DNA of 64,000 nucleotides from Malus domestica (Eukaryota; Streptophyta; Magnoliopsida; Rosales; Rosaceae): NCBI RefSeq assembly GCF_042453785.1, contig NC_091668.1, forward strand, positions 28,707,501 to 28,771,500, in the 5' to 3' direction. Made by a program: the position numbers and the translations under genes. Below the pieces are notes generated by a model. That model was not told the DNA's origin, did no database searches, and saw only the letters and a program-made list of their open reading frames with translations. This document shows positions 48,314 to 58,894 of the stretch, in pieces (the stretch's first letter is position 1; the number at the start of each line of letters is the position of its first letter).

Positions 48314-48965
48314 TGTTGGAGTATGTGGCCAAGTGGCCAACACCTTTGTTAATAAACAAAGCAAAAGAAAGAAAAAAGACAACTTAATGATTGTGTCTTC
48401 CTTGTTTTGGGGAGGAAAAAAGGGAATTGTTTTGTTTTTGTCTTGACCCATGGGAAAAGCTACGGATGGCTTTGGGGTTTTAATTAAAGGATAGCAATTA
48501 TCCTCATGGTTTTAAGGAGTGAGTGAGAGCTGAAAAACAGAGGGCAGAGAAGAAGAAGAAATCTGGAGCAGCAACCCCATTTCGAAGAGAAGAAGGTACT
48601 CTTCTCTTTGGTTAGTAATCATCCATCAAAGTAATTGTAATAGCTTTGAGCTTTGTATAGAGAAGAAATTAATCACTATATTTTCTTCTCTATTTGTTTC
48701 TTTGGTGTGTGAGAGCTATTGGGTGTATTGGGTTATTTGGGTTGTGAGATTGCCAACACTTTGTAAACTCCCATTTGGTTTGATAGTGGATTATTGGGTG
48801 AGCTCCTACTGCTCCGAGGACGTACTCCAGTTACACTGACTGTGGAGGAACCTCGTTAAAATCTTGGTGTTATTTTCTATATTGTTCTTGCATTTTCATT
48901 TGATAAATTTTCTGTGGGTTAGCTTGAGTTGGTTCCAAAAGTTTTGGTGCTATCCTAGCACAACA
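48314..48965 (+). repeat. Copia 3' LTR
   Basis: 652 bp, nearly identical to 43452-44102. Visible differences are an extra g and a c-to-t in the catggaaaagccacgg stretch, gagaacg/gaggacg, and tttcctg/ttttctg. Confidence 0.95.
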
Positions 48966-48970
48966 ACCAC

Positions 48971-49054
48971 AGCCGCCACACAAACTACAACCACGACGAG
49001 GATAAGACCCGCTGTATCATCTCCTCTTCCTCCTAAACTGTAAGCAGCCCAATC
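48971..49054. other. Short host-like sequence between two retrotransposons
   Basis: 84 bp of non-LTR sequence continuing the ALG6 5' flank (the cgccgcc/accac-rich stretch runs straight across the Copia site), then cut by the outer Tat LTR. Confidence 0.6.
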
Positions 49055-49654
49055 TGTGGATGAAATTTCCGTACTCTTCAGTTTTGACGAAAATGCACCT
49101 GCAAAACAATTATCACCTTTGATCAAAGACCTAAGTCTTACGTGCCCAAGGTGGGGGTTAGGTTAATGGAACTCCGATGCCTAAGTTAGTTTCTCTAAAA
49201 GAGTAAAATGTTTTGACGCTTTTTAAGGTTGTCCAAAGCTCCCTGAAATTGGTAGAATATGGAGTATTTATAGGGCTAGGGTCGGCCATATAGGGTTTAA
49301 TGGAGAAAATATTCTCTAAATATTCCCAAGATATTTAATAGGAGATAATATCTTGAGATAATAGGGTAATAATCCTTAATTGGTTTAAATTATGATTACT
49401 TACTTGATTGAAGTCAATATTTAATTAGGAATGTATTAAAGATAGGATTTGGGTAATTAATCATTATCTTTAATTCCTTGCCATGGGCAAGTGAGCTGTG
49501 GGCAGTGGTGTTCAGCTGCTGAGTCCTTCAGGGATGTAAGCTGGGCATGTGAGAATCTGAGAAGTCTGCCAATTTATTAAGGGCAATCTTGTCCTTCTTG
49601 AATAAAAGTCCACATGTCGCCACTAGAATTTTTAGGATTATTTTTGGCTCCACA
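49055..49654 (-). repeat. Outer Tat element, 3' LTR
   Basis: 600 bp. It shares ends (TGTGGA..TCCACA), the acctgcaaaacaatta block and the tatttatagggctagg promoter block with the inner element's 731-bp LTRs, but the middles differ, so it is a separate subfamily. Confidence 0.82.
49265..49273 (-). promoter_or_regulatory. TATA box of the outer Tat LTR
   Basis: tatttatag (CTATAAATA on the minus strand), in the same place as in the inner element's LTRs. Confidence 0.5.
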
Positions 49655-50361
49655 AATGCCACCACACCTACTGTGCTGCTCGCATGGAAATGGCAGTAGG
49701 TGTAGAAATCCCAAGCTGCTTGGGCTTGTAGAGTTGTTTCCCAATTTGAACTTGATTTTCTTCCTTGATTGGGAGATAGACTTCTTCTAGGAAAAGGAAA
49801 ATAATTGCCCCCAATACCTATTTAATTCTGCCTCAAGCAGTGGATTAAATAAACTTGGAGAACAATCATTATTCCAACAAGAAAGAGAAGCCGAAGGATA
49901 TTTTTTCTTCCTCCTCCCCTAGCGTTCTTCTTTTCTTGCCCTTGCGAAGAGTTGTTTCTCGTTGTCCTTCTTCTTCTCCGTGCCGCGCCAAGGTAAGAAA
50001 AATTTGAATTTTTTCTTCTTGAATTTTTGGGAGCCTTGGGGCTTGAAAAATTGGCTCGGCGGGAACCGATGTTGTGTGTGGCGTGCGGCAAGAAGGCCAC
50101 GGTGCTGTAGGTGTGCATGGGCGCTGAGCTGGGCGAGCCGTGAGGCTTTAGCCCTTCTGAATTTTCTTGGCAGGGGCCAAGCTAGGCGCAGCAGGTGCAG
50201 GCATGCAATTGCAGGCGAGAGGGAACAAAGGGGACTGGCCGAGAGGCCTTAAGGCCTGCTTAGAGTGTGTGGGGGCGCTGAAGGAGAAAAGGGAAGGAGG
50301 CGTGGGCCTCCCCCCATGCTGGGTTGGAGCGGCACGGGCCACGTGAAGGGCGCGAGGGAGA
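49655..50361 (+). other. Antisense leader of the outer Tat element
   Basis: Holds ctatttaatt (TATA-like, about 49820) and, downstream, an exon-like CT-rich stretch ending AAG|GTAAGA at 49992-49993. The same donor and a similar leader occur in the inner element (55440-55441), suggesting a leader intron of a plus-strand transcript. Confidence 0.5.
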
Positions 50362-52704
50362 ATGAGAGTTGGGCCTAGGCCGTGGGGCTGGCCTCCACCT
50401 TTGTATCGTCCATGTGGTTCTTCTGGCAAGGTGGGTTACTTCAAGGCTGTGCATGTCAAGATCAATTTCGATGAGCTGTTTCGGGATTTTCTTGAGGCGT
50501 TTAAGCATGCGATTCCGTCTGGGGTTCGCGTCAAGCGGGTGAAAGATGATAGTGGCCATGAACCATGTGGAGATGATGCTTCTGCTAGGAAGAGAGCTAT
50601 CAAATTCCACTCGTATTACTTTGTGTTGGGATTCACTTTTCCCATGCCACGTCTTTTCCAAGAGGTGATCTGCTCCATAAAATGCGCGCCTGCTCAGTGC
50701 TCCCCAAATGCAGTTCATGCGATGGTGGGATTCTCGAACTTGAGCAGGTTCTTTGATCTTGGCTTGACCATTAATGAGTTATAGTATTTCTTTGAGATTG
50801 GCCACAAGGAAGGTGTGGGGCAGCTGAGATCTCACCATAGGTTGTTCGATGCTTTTAGCAAAGGTGATCATGACTGGGCGAGAGGCACCTTGGAGGTGAG
50901 CGGAGAGTGGGAGTCTGACTCTTCTTCTGAGCTGCGTGTCCCGACTACTTTTATTAGTGGTAAGTGAACTGCTTCATTCTTGTCCTACTTGAATTTTTGT
51001 TGAGCTGCTCCATGACTTCAATTTGTTGATCGTCTTTCTTACTTTGCTTAGATTCAGAGTTTGGCTCAACTCCAAGGACTTCGGCAGATATGAAGAAAGT
51101 TCACATCGCCTTGGGCATTCCTGCTGAGTATCGAGAATGGCGCTGGCTGCTCAGCCCTCTTCGTCGGGAGAAAGGTGGTCTGCCTCCGAAGGAAGAGATA
51201 AAGCGAATTAAGGATAATGCGTTGGTTCGGCCGATCGTTGTTGTAAAGCCTGCTACCATCGATGGTTGAAAGAGAAAATCTTCCTCACCTGCCAGTGAAC
51301 CTTCGGTCGAAAAGAGGCCAATGACTTCTTCCACTGCTCGTGGGAGCTTGTATGTTGCCGAGAAGCTTATCATTGATCTAACTTCCCCCAAGATGGTGAA
51401 GAAAACCGTCGAGCCTGAGCCTATGAAACCTGCTGCTCCAAAGGCAACTACATCAATTGCTGAGAGACTCGGCCAGCGGAAGGGTTCGGTGGTGCCTCCG
51501 GTGTCTGGGTTTGTATCGAAGCGTCTATCAGAAGCTAAGTCTGAATCAGATTTTGAGAGGATTACCGTTATGAAGAGCGAGAAGGTGGATTCTGCTGCTA
51601 AAGTGGCGCCTGGGCCCACTCCTCCTTCTATTGTGACTGACTCGTCTACTGAGAAGGGGAAATCTGCTCGCACGGGCAGTTGTGAGAGATCCACCGAGCC
51701 TGAGGCTGGAGAACTTCCTGAGGTTTGTGCGCTGCTGAAGGCTGACCTGCTTGAGGACGTCGATGCATGTGCCAAGTTCGTTGACAGTGTTGGGAAAGTT
51801 GTCATCCGCTCAGACTCTTTTGCAAAGCGTTCTGCCTACTCGAGAAGGTCCTCCCTGATTGCTACAATGCATAAGACTTTGATCATGGCAGCTGAGTCTA
51901 TGCGTGTTGATCAGGATGCTGTCAAGTGTGCTAAGGAGGCCGAAGTGGCATTGGTGACTCAACTTCACTCGGCTGCTGAAAAGATCGAGAAGCTCGAATC
52001 TGAACTTGCCGTTTTGAAAGGGTCTGATGTCTCTGCCCCCACTTATTTGCAATTGGAGATCGCTCGTGAAGAGGCCGCCCATTTGAATGCTAGGCTTAGT
52101 GCGACTCAGGCGATGTTGGAAGCTGCAGAGAAGGAAATCAGTCGTGTTTCTCCGGTGGTCGATGACCTTGAGCGTGTCAATTCAAAGCTACGATATGCTT
52201 GTTTTGCCAAGGACGAGGAGCTTATCTTCATGCATGCTGAAGTATCTCGTCTCAAGGATATTGCCAGTAAGCTTGAGTCCAAGGAAGTGGATTTGCAAGG
52301 TGCGCTGTCTGCTAGCGAGAACCTGAAAAAATGAACTGGATGAGCTGCATGGTGCTCACACTGGGCTTGTTGAGGAGAATGTGCAGCTGAAGAATGAGAA
52401 AGCTGGTCACGAAGTGGCGCTTGCTTCTTGTCAGGCCGATTTTTATAAGCTTGGCTATGTAGACCATTTTCAGGGCAGGCCGTCGGATTATGAGTTTTCC
52501 GAGAAAGACTTCGAGACTTTTTCCATTTCTCCAGTTGATCTGCTTGATTTCTCATTTGAGGCTGCCTTTAATGGAGTAGCTGAAGGTCAGGCAGTCCAGG
52601 CAGGGGCGGCTGAGGGTAAGCTGATGGAAGCTTTAGCTGCTGGGAATGGCACGGCTGCTGAATGTGTGGCAGTTGAGGAACCGGTGGTTGCTACTAAGAA
52701 GTAG
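50362..52704 (+). pseudogene. Antisense ORF of Tat element: Transposase_28-like plus coiled coil
   Basis: Exon A (to 50959) encodes VGYFKAVHVKINFDELFRDF, then HSYYFVLGFTFPMPRLFQEV and a Transposase_28-like region. An intron (50960-51051, GTAAGT..TTAG) is followed by exon B (51052-52704), with GIPAEYREWRWLLSPLRR, Ser/Pro-rich sequence and a long coiled coil (LHSAAEKIEKLESELAVL and onward). Breaks: TAG at 50782, TGA near 51268, and a one-base slip in an A6 run at about 52328. After the slip the frame resumes with LDELHGAHTGLVEENVQLK and ends at VATKK. Such plus-strand ORFs opposite gag-pol are known from Tat elements; their function is unknown. Confidence 0.78.
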
Positions 52705-53928
52705 TCTTTTTGCTTAGACTTAGGAGTTTTTCTTCTTTTCCCTTTTGTTCTACTTCGCTTGAACTTTGTTGGCCTTCAAGCCGGTTTATCAATTTGCTAG
52801 AAATTTAATAAACAGCTTCCCTTGTTTTTGCTTCATCCTTCTATTTTGCCATGTCTTTTGCAAAACTTTACCGTAGTACGGGCGACTGGGTGAGCTGCTT
52901 TAACGAAGCAGTTGATCCCACGTCGTCACTTAGGTTTTAGTTTCGGCTTTTGGGCTTCATGAGCCTTGCCTGCTTGTGGCGTCTTGCAAAACCTTGCTGT
53001 AGGACGGGCAGTTGAGTGGGTTACTCCGATGGAGCAGTTGACTCACGTGGTCACTTTAGGCTTCAGTTTTGGCTTGGGTAGCTTCGTAAGCTTTACCTGC
53101 AAGAGGAAAAAGGCGAGATTTTTTTAACTTATAGAGCTATTAGCCGAGCTCATGCTTTTCATAGGAAGTAGAGGAGGTCCGCGTAGCTACCATAGTCGTG
53201 ACACTCGACTTTAGTGGCTTCTTGAGCCTTGGCCCTCCCAGGGCATGTTGCGAGATTTTTTTACTTATAGAGCCGTCGGCCGGACTCGTGCTTCTCGTAG
53301 GAAGCAGAGGAGGTCCGCGCAGCTACTATAGTCGTGACACTCGACTTTGTCCCAACAAAACTTAACCCATAGACCGTTAGCCGGAAGCGCTGCTTATAAG
53401 TAAGCAGGCGAGTCCGCGTAGTCATGGCAGGTGTAAGTTATGGCTTATGGGTTGCCTTGGGCTTATAGTCGTAGGGTCGTCGGCCGGGCGTCTTACTTAC
53501 AAAAGCAGACGACCCGCGTGACCACTTCAGGCGTCATCCCTGGCTCTCGGAGGCATTCTTTGGCATGTAGGCGAAGTCGCTCCTCAGAAACCATATCCAT
53601 CTGAGTCGCAGCTTTGATCCCGCAGATCGCTTGACTAGTATTGCAACACATTGAAATCAAGCCACTCATGAATATTTGCACGTCGAGGACATACCATCTT
53701 GTTCACGTGACATCTTTCATGGGTAGGGGTCCTGCACTTAATTGTCTCTTCCGGTTAGATACCCGGGATCCCGCGGAATTAATCCTTCAGTTGGCTAAGC
53801 CTATTCCAATGGAATGACTATCGTGGCCAATTCTGGGAGTCGTCCGGCGCAGGTAGTCGTTGCATTCAGGGGAAATTGAGCAGTCGTATCACCCATCCAC
53901 GTCTGGATATTCTGGATTATTTTACCCT
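52705..53928 (+). repeat. Degenerate tandem repeats 3' of the antisense ORF
   Basis: Blocks recur with changes: ctgtagtacgggc/gtaggacgggcag (52873, 53001), and aggaagtagaggaggtccgcg...gtcgtgacactcgactt (53162, 53299) within a duplication of about 135 bp (about 53113-53350). Related motifs occur in the inner element (57340-57500). Non-coding. Confidence 0.7.
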
Positions 53929-54223
53929 GATGGGTGTCGGGGAATTAGTTTATCCTCTCGCGCTGGGGAGCTTACCCAGATAGGTGTCGAGGAATTAGTT
54001 TACCTTCTCGCGCTAGAGAGCTTACCCAGATGGGTGTCGGGGAATTAGTTTACCCTCTCACACTGGAGAGCTTACCTAGATGGGTGTCGGGGAATTAGTT
54101 TACCCTCTCGTACTGGAGAGCTTACCCAAATGGGTGTCGGGGAATTAATTTACCCTCTCACACTGGAGAGCTTACCCAAATGGGTGTCGGGGAATTAGTT
54201 TACCCTCTCGCACTGAAGAGCTT
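53929..54223 (+). repeat. 50-bp tandem repeat, six copies
   Basis: Unit cttacccagatgggtgtcgg followed by ggaattagtttaccctctcg and cactggagag. Copies differ by one to four bases. The inner element has only a single equivalent unit at about 58020-58073. Confidence 0.92.
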
Positions 54224-54368
54224 ACGCCATGTCTGCTGGGCAGCGGGCATCTTCTGCTTGTCACAGGGTTGGTCAGTTTGTTCATGCATTTAGCCCAGGC
54301 TTGTGAATAAATCCTTCAATCTTCATTGAACATAGAGGCTTTTATTAACTTTGCTCGTATGCGATAAT

Positions 54369-55100
54369 TGTGGATGCAAATTTCTTCCTCCTTGATCTTG
54401 GACAATTTTGCACCTACAAAACAATTAACACCTTAGGTTAAGGCCAAGAGCCTCACGCGCCCACGATGAATGAGGGGGGCTTTGGCCGAAGAACCTCCGA
54501 TGCCAAAGTTAGAATTTAGAGAGAAAGAGTGTTTAGAGAATTTTGGGATTTTTGCCAAAGTGTTGGAATGAATATTTGGTGAAAATAGGAGCCTATTTAT
54601 AGGGCTAGGTTGGTTTAGGTTTTATTTTGGTTTAATTAGCCAATTAATTGGTTAATTAAACATGAAAGGAAATATTTTTGTGGTTATGGAATTAATTGGC
54701 TAATAAAAAGGAAGAAATGGTGGGAAAAGGTAGAAAAAGTGATGGATTAGGTTTTGAATGGGGATAGCCGGCCATGTGGTGTTTTAGGGTTGAATTGGAT
54801 GTGTTTTGTGGTTATTTGGATATAATGGATGGTTTAATTGACAATTAATGGGTTAATTAGGCAATAAACCCATTAATTAGCCAATTAACATAATTTAAAA
54901 GGAATGTGTTTGGGAATTACCTTGTAGAAAGGATTTGATGAGATGGACTTTGAAATGTTACCTATTTTGGGCACTTTTGTCTTGGTTGAAAGAGGGGTGC
55001 CCGCTGCTTGCGCGTAGGAACCTCGTTGTACTGCAAGGGTATTTTTGTCCTTTTTGTCCAAAAATCCATGTGTCGCCTTGAGAATATTTTTGGCTCCACA
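54369..55100 (-). repeat. Inner Tat element, 3' LTR
   Basis: 732 bp, TGTGGATGCAAATTTC to TTTGGCTCCACA. TATA on the minus strand is at 54593-54602. Confidence 0.93.
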
Positions 55101-55260
55101 AATGCCCCCACACCTGTTGGGCTGCTCGCAGAAAAGGGTAGCAGGTGTAGAGATCTTCTTGCTTTAGGAAACTTAGGACTGCTTCCTATTTTGATGTAGA
55201 TTCTCTCTTTAATAGGAAATTAGATCCTTCTAGGAAAGGGAAATAAAATTCTCTCAAAGC

Positions 55261-55270
55261 CTATTTAAGT
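55261..55270 (+). promoter_or_regulatory. Possible antisense TATA box in the inner Tat element
   Basis: ctatttaagt on the plus strand, about 180 bp before the leader donor ACTGAG|GTAAGA (55441). An analogous motif is in the outer element (about 49820). Inferred from conserved layout only. Confidence 0.35.
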
Positions 55271-55440
55271 CCACCTTAAGTGGGTTATTAAATCAACTTT
55301 GGAGAGCGATTTATTCTACCCTACAAGAGAGAGATAGCTTAGAGGATATTTGTTCCCCCTCCCCTAGCAATCTTTTACATCTTGCCCGTGCGAAGGACCG
55401 TCTTTCGTTGCTTTCTTCGTCTTCTTCGTGCCACACTGAG

Positions 55441-57156
55441 GTAAGAAAAAATTAATTTTCCTTGTCTTCTTCTTGGATGGTGCTACCGCGGGGCAGCCGT
55501 CGGGGTGGTACGGCACGTCGGCTGGCATGGGCCAGGAGTCGGCTCGGCATGGGCCGAGGAGGTATTGTGGTAGGGACCACTGCTTTAAGCTGCTTGACTT
55601 GGCTAGAACCAAGGGCAGCTTGTGAGGCTGGGGCCGCGGATTGTGGCGTTGGGGCGCAGTACTAGGCGAGTCACATGGCTCATGTCCTTTTAGGCTTTTG
55701 AACACGACGCGAGCTAGGCCGGTGATTGAGATGAATGAAGAGGTTGCGGGCCTCATGAGCTGCTGGAATGTTGGGTTGAACTCCCCTGCTAGGTACCACG
55801 AATGACGTTGGCTACTTTAACTCTCTTCGTCAGGAGAAACATGGGCTGCTCCCAAAAGATGAGGTGAATAGGATCAAGGCGGATGCATTGGCTCGTCCAA
55901 TCATTGTTGTGGATCCTGCTGCAAGTGAAGGTGGGAAAAAATGATATTCCCTGCCTGCTCAAGAGAAGCCGGTTGAGAAAAACTAAAGACTTCTTTCGCT
56001 CGCGCGGGTTCGTCGACTGCCTCCAGGCTTGTTATTGACTTGACTTTTTCCAAGGGGACGAAAAATGAGGCTGCTAGATCTGAGCATGTGGCGCCTGCCA
56101 TGTCAAGAATGGCTAGTACGATTGCTAATAGGATTGTTCGGCATAAAGGTCCTGTCATGCCCCTAGTACCGAATTTTGTACCAAGACGTCTGTTGGGAGC
56201 TAAGTCTGGTTCACCTTTGGAGAGGCTTGCTATTATGAAGAGCGATAAGGTGGACTCTGCTGCTAAAGTGGCGCCAAGGCCCATTCCTTATGCTGCTGAG
56301 ACTGATTCGCTTGCTGGGAATGAGGAGACTGCTCGCGTAGGCAGCTGTGAGAAATCCACTAAGCCTGCTTCTGGGGAGGCTGCTGAGATCTATGTGCTTT
56401 TGAAACCAGATCTCTTGAAAACATGGACGTTTGTGCCAAGTTTGTTGATGGCGTCAGAAAGGTGTTTGCCCAAGCTTGTTTGCGAAGCATACGACCCAAT
56501 ATAGAAGAACTGCTTTTCTTGCTATGATGTAGATATAGCAAGGCTGCTAAGGAGATGGCAAATACTATGGTAGATTCTGAGCTCATTACTTTGAAGGGGT
56601 CTAATATTTCTGCCCCCACTTCTTTGCAGCTTGAGACCGCTCGCCAAGAGATCGTTGACTTGAAGACTAGGCTTGACGCGATCCAAGTTAAGCATGAAAG
56701 TACAGAGAAGAAGATCAGATGTCACATACCTTAGATTCAAGATCTTAAGCATGTCGTTTCTAAGCTTCGTTCTGCTACAAAGGATGAAGAGTTGATTGCT
56801 GCTTATAACTAAGTGATCCACTTCAAGAGAATCATCGATAGGCTTGAACCCCAAGTGTTGGAACTTCAAGGCATACTGAAGATCAACGAAAGTCTGAAGA
56901 AGGAAGTGGATGAGCTGCAGAGCATCCATGTTGGTCTGCTCGAGGAGGATGAGCAGCTGAAAGGTGAAAATGCTGGGCTCGGGGTTTTGAGACCTTCTTT
57001 ATTTCTCCGGAAGACTTGCTTGATTTTACTTTTGAGGCTTCCATTGGTGAAGTAGTTGGAGAAGTTAGTGCCCAGGCTGGGGCAGCCGGGGGTGAAGCGC
57101 CGGATGATACCGCTGCTAAGAGCGTCGTGGCTGCTGAAGGTGTGGCGACCGAGTAG
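55441..57156 (+). pseudogene. Antisense ORF of the inner Tat element, badly decayed
   Basis: Fragments parallel the outer ORF: a LGARYHE-like RYHE*RWLL stretch near 55790, then 56040-56504 with PNFVPRRLLGAKSGSPLERL and MKSDKVDSAAKVAP (compare MKSEKVDSAAKVAP in the outer copy). A coiled coil at 56813-57000 (SLKKEVDELQSIHVGLLEED) and a tail ending GVATE* at 57154-57156 follow. Several stops and frame changes; not translatable as one protein. Confidence 0.75.
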
Positions 57157-58349
57157 TCGTGGGATGTCCAAGCTGCTATAGTCTTTTAGATAGCCTTTAG
57201 GATTTTATTTGTTTTTTTTTCTTGTAGCTCTTGTTTTGCTTGAACTCCTTCGGCCTTTGCTAGTTGTTTATAAATATGTTTTCCTTCGCTTTTCTTCATC
57301 TTCGCTTCTTTTGTTCATGCTCTAACCTTTAGACTTGATAGACCAGTGGCAGGCATGCTACTTTTTTATAAGCAGACAAGCCTGCGTAGCCTATGCAGCC
57401 GTAGGTGTTGGTGTAGAACTTTGCAAAGTTGTTAGCCATAGGGTTGGCAGCCGGATGCCTTACTTACAGAAGCAGACAAGTCCGCGTAACCACTAGGCTT
57501 GTTAACTTGACTTTCTCCAATTTCGTAGGTTGCGTAGCAAGTATCACAACACTTTAGGACTTGGTGTAGGTTGTTCCGCGCTTGGCAGAGGTGAAGCTTA
57601 TCGACTACGTAGCATGTCGGCAGTGGATAAAACTTCGTATATGCGTGCTAACTTGTTTAACCTTTCACAAGAATGTGCGGTTGTAAAAGTCTAATGCGGC
57701 TTTACTGCTCGAAGGGCAAGCCGTAGGCAGTCTTCCGGAATCCGTAGGCTACCTTAGTGCACTCGGTAGCAGCTTTAGGGTTCCAGGGCAGCCGTCTGTA
57801 GGGCGTACTGCATAATGTGCCCCCTCCGTATCTAGGGCCCGGTTTCCCACGGATTAGGCCAAGAGACCCAAAATCCTTCAGTTAGCTAAGCCTTGAAAAA
57901 GACCATTGTGGCTACTTCTAGAAATCCCGGCGCACCATCGTGCATCTAGTTATACTAGGGCAGCCAGGCTCATCCACGTCTAGATATTCGGAGTGTAAAG
58001 TTTATCCTCCCATCTTGGAGAGCTAACCCATATGGGTGTCGGGGAATTGGTTTACCCTCTCGTACTAGAGAGCATGGTTGGTCCCTCGGGAGGTGCAATT
58101 CCTGCGATGAGTCCCTAAGAAGGCGCAGTCTTCTTTTGAAGTGCAGGAGTGATTAGTTGTTGTAAGCATGTAGCCAAGCCAATTTGTGATTACTTCTAAA
58201 TTCCTCATTGAAAAACGAGTGAAACGAACGAGAACTTTAGCTGTAAGGTAGGAACTGCATAACAACTGGATAGTCCTCAGCTTGTGAGGCGGTGCCCGTC
58301 GAGCTTCTTGAGTCTTCGGGTTTTGATGTAGCGGGAGGTCACACATGGT
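57157..58349 (-). other. Post-pol untranslated region of the inner Tat element
   Basis: Contains repeat motifs shared with 52705-54223 (ccggatgccttacttac, gggtgtcggggaatt). No ORF of known type. Confidence 0.5.
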
Positions 58350-58490
58350 ACTTCTTCAGATTGTAGGCCATATACTGTTTTTCGATCTTTTTGCCGTTTC
58401 ATGGTGGCGATGGTGTAATTACTCTTACCGCCTACTCTGCTGATTTTGTACAGACCTTCCCGAATGAGATTCGTCTTTTTGGATCATTCT
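58350..58490 (-). pseudogene. Integrase C-terminal remnant, inner Tat element
   Basis: The minus strand reads LYKISRVGGKSNYTIATMKR, then, after a frame change, YMAYNLKKYH. This is the usual GPYKI..GAY.L....NAYHLKKYY end of Tat/Gypsy pol. It shows that a full pol was once present. Confidence 0.7.
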
Positions 58491-58894
58491 CTGTAGGCAG
58501 TGATGAGGGCTTTTCTGCGCCGTCGACATGCAAATGCCAGAAGTCTCCATCGGGTGGAGTAGGCGCGGCTAGAGTGTGCTCGGCTACTTCTGAGGCATCG
58601 TTGGGCCGCTCTGTTGCGTCACCTAGGCTCGGCGTGAAGGCGCAGTAGGGAGCTGTGGAGATGAGGCCATGTCATACGCAGCAGGAGATGCTCAACTGCC
58701 GGTATTGGGCCACTCTAGAGTTGAATCATTGAGCAAGGGTCGGCTAGGGCCGTGTGGTGCGCAGCAAGAAGTGGTACAACTGCCCGTACATGTTGCTCCT
58801 ATGTAGAATCTTTTAGGGTGACGAGGACAAAACTTGCTTCTGAGTGTGTCCTTCCAGTGTTGCGTTCGTCAGAAAACTTTACATCCGCCGGGGT
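58491..58894 (-). other. Unassigned sequence between RNase H and integrase remnants
   Basis: GC-richer stretch with stops in all frames of the pol strand. It may be scrambled pol or filler at a deletion. Nothing recognised. Confidence 0.35.

Larger units (their letters stand above)
43447..48970 (+). mobile_element. Young Tnt1-like Copia retrotransposon
   Basis: LTRs 43452-44102 and 48314-48965 differ by only three substitutions and one single-base indel that I can see. Target duplication is ACCAC (43447-43451 and 48966-48970). The primer-binding site TGGTATCAGAGC and a purine-rich tract are in place. One reading frame covers gag-pol from 44152 to 48183 except two TAG codons. The element is oriented away from ALG6. 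LTR near-identity implies a recent insertion, and allelic variation for its presence is likely. Confidence 0.97.

Noticed and set aside
43359..49054. Hydrophobic minus-strand reading frame across the Copia insertion site upstream of ALG6
   Set aside because: It depends on GC-rich ccgccacc-type repeats, has no convincing start or homolog, and its upstream extension would lie within the outer Tat LTR. More likely ALG6 leader sequence.
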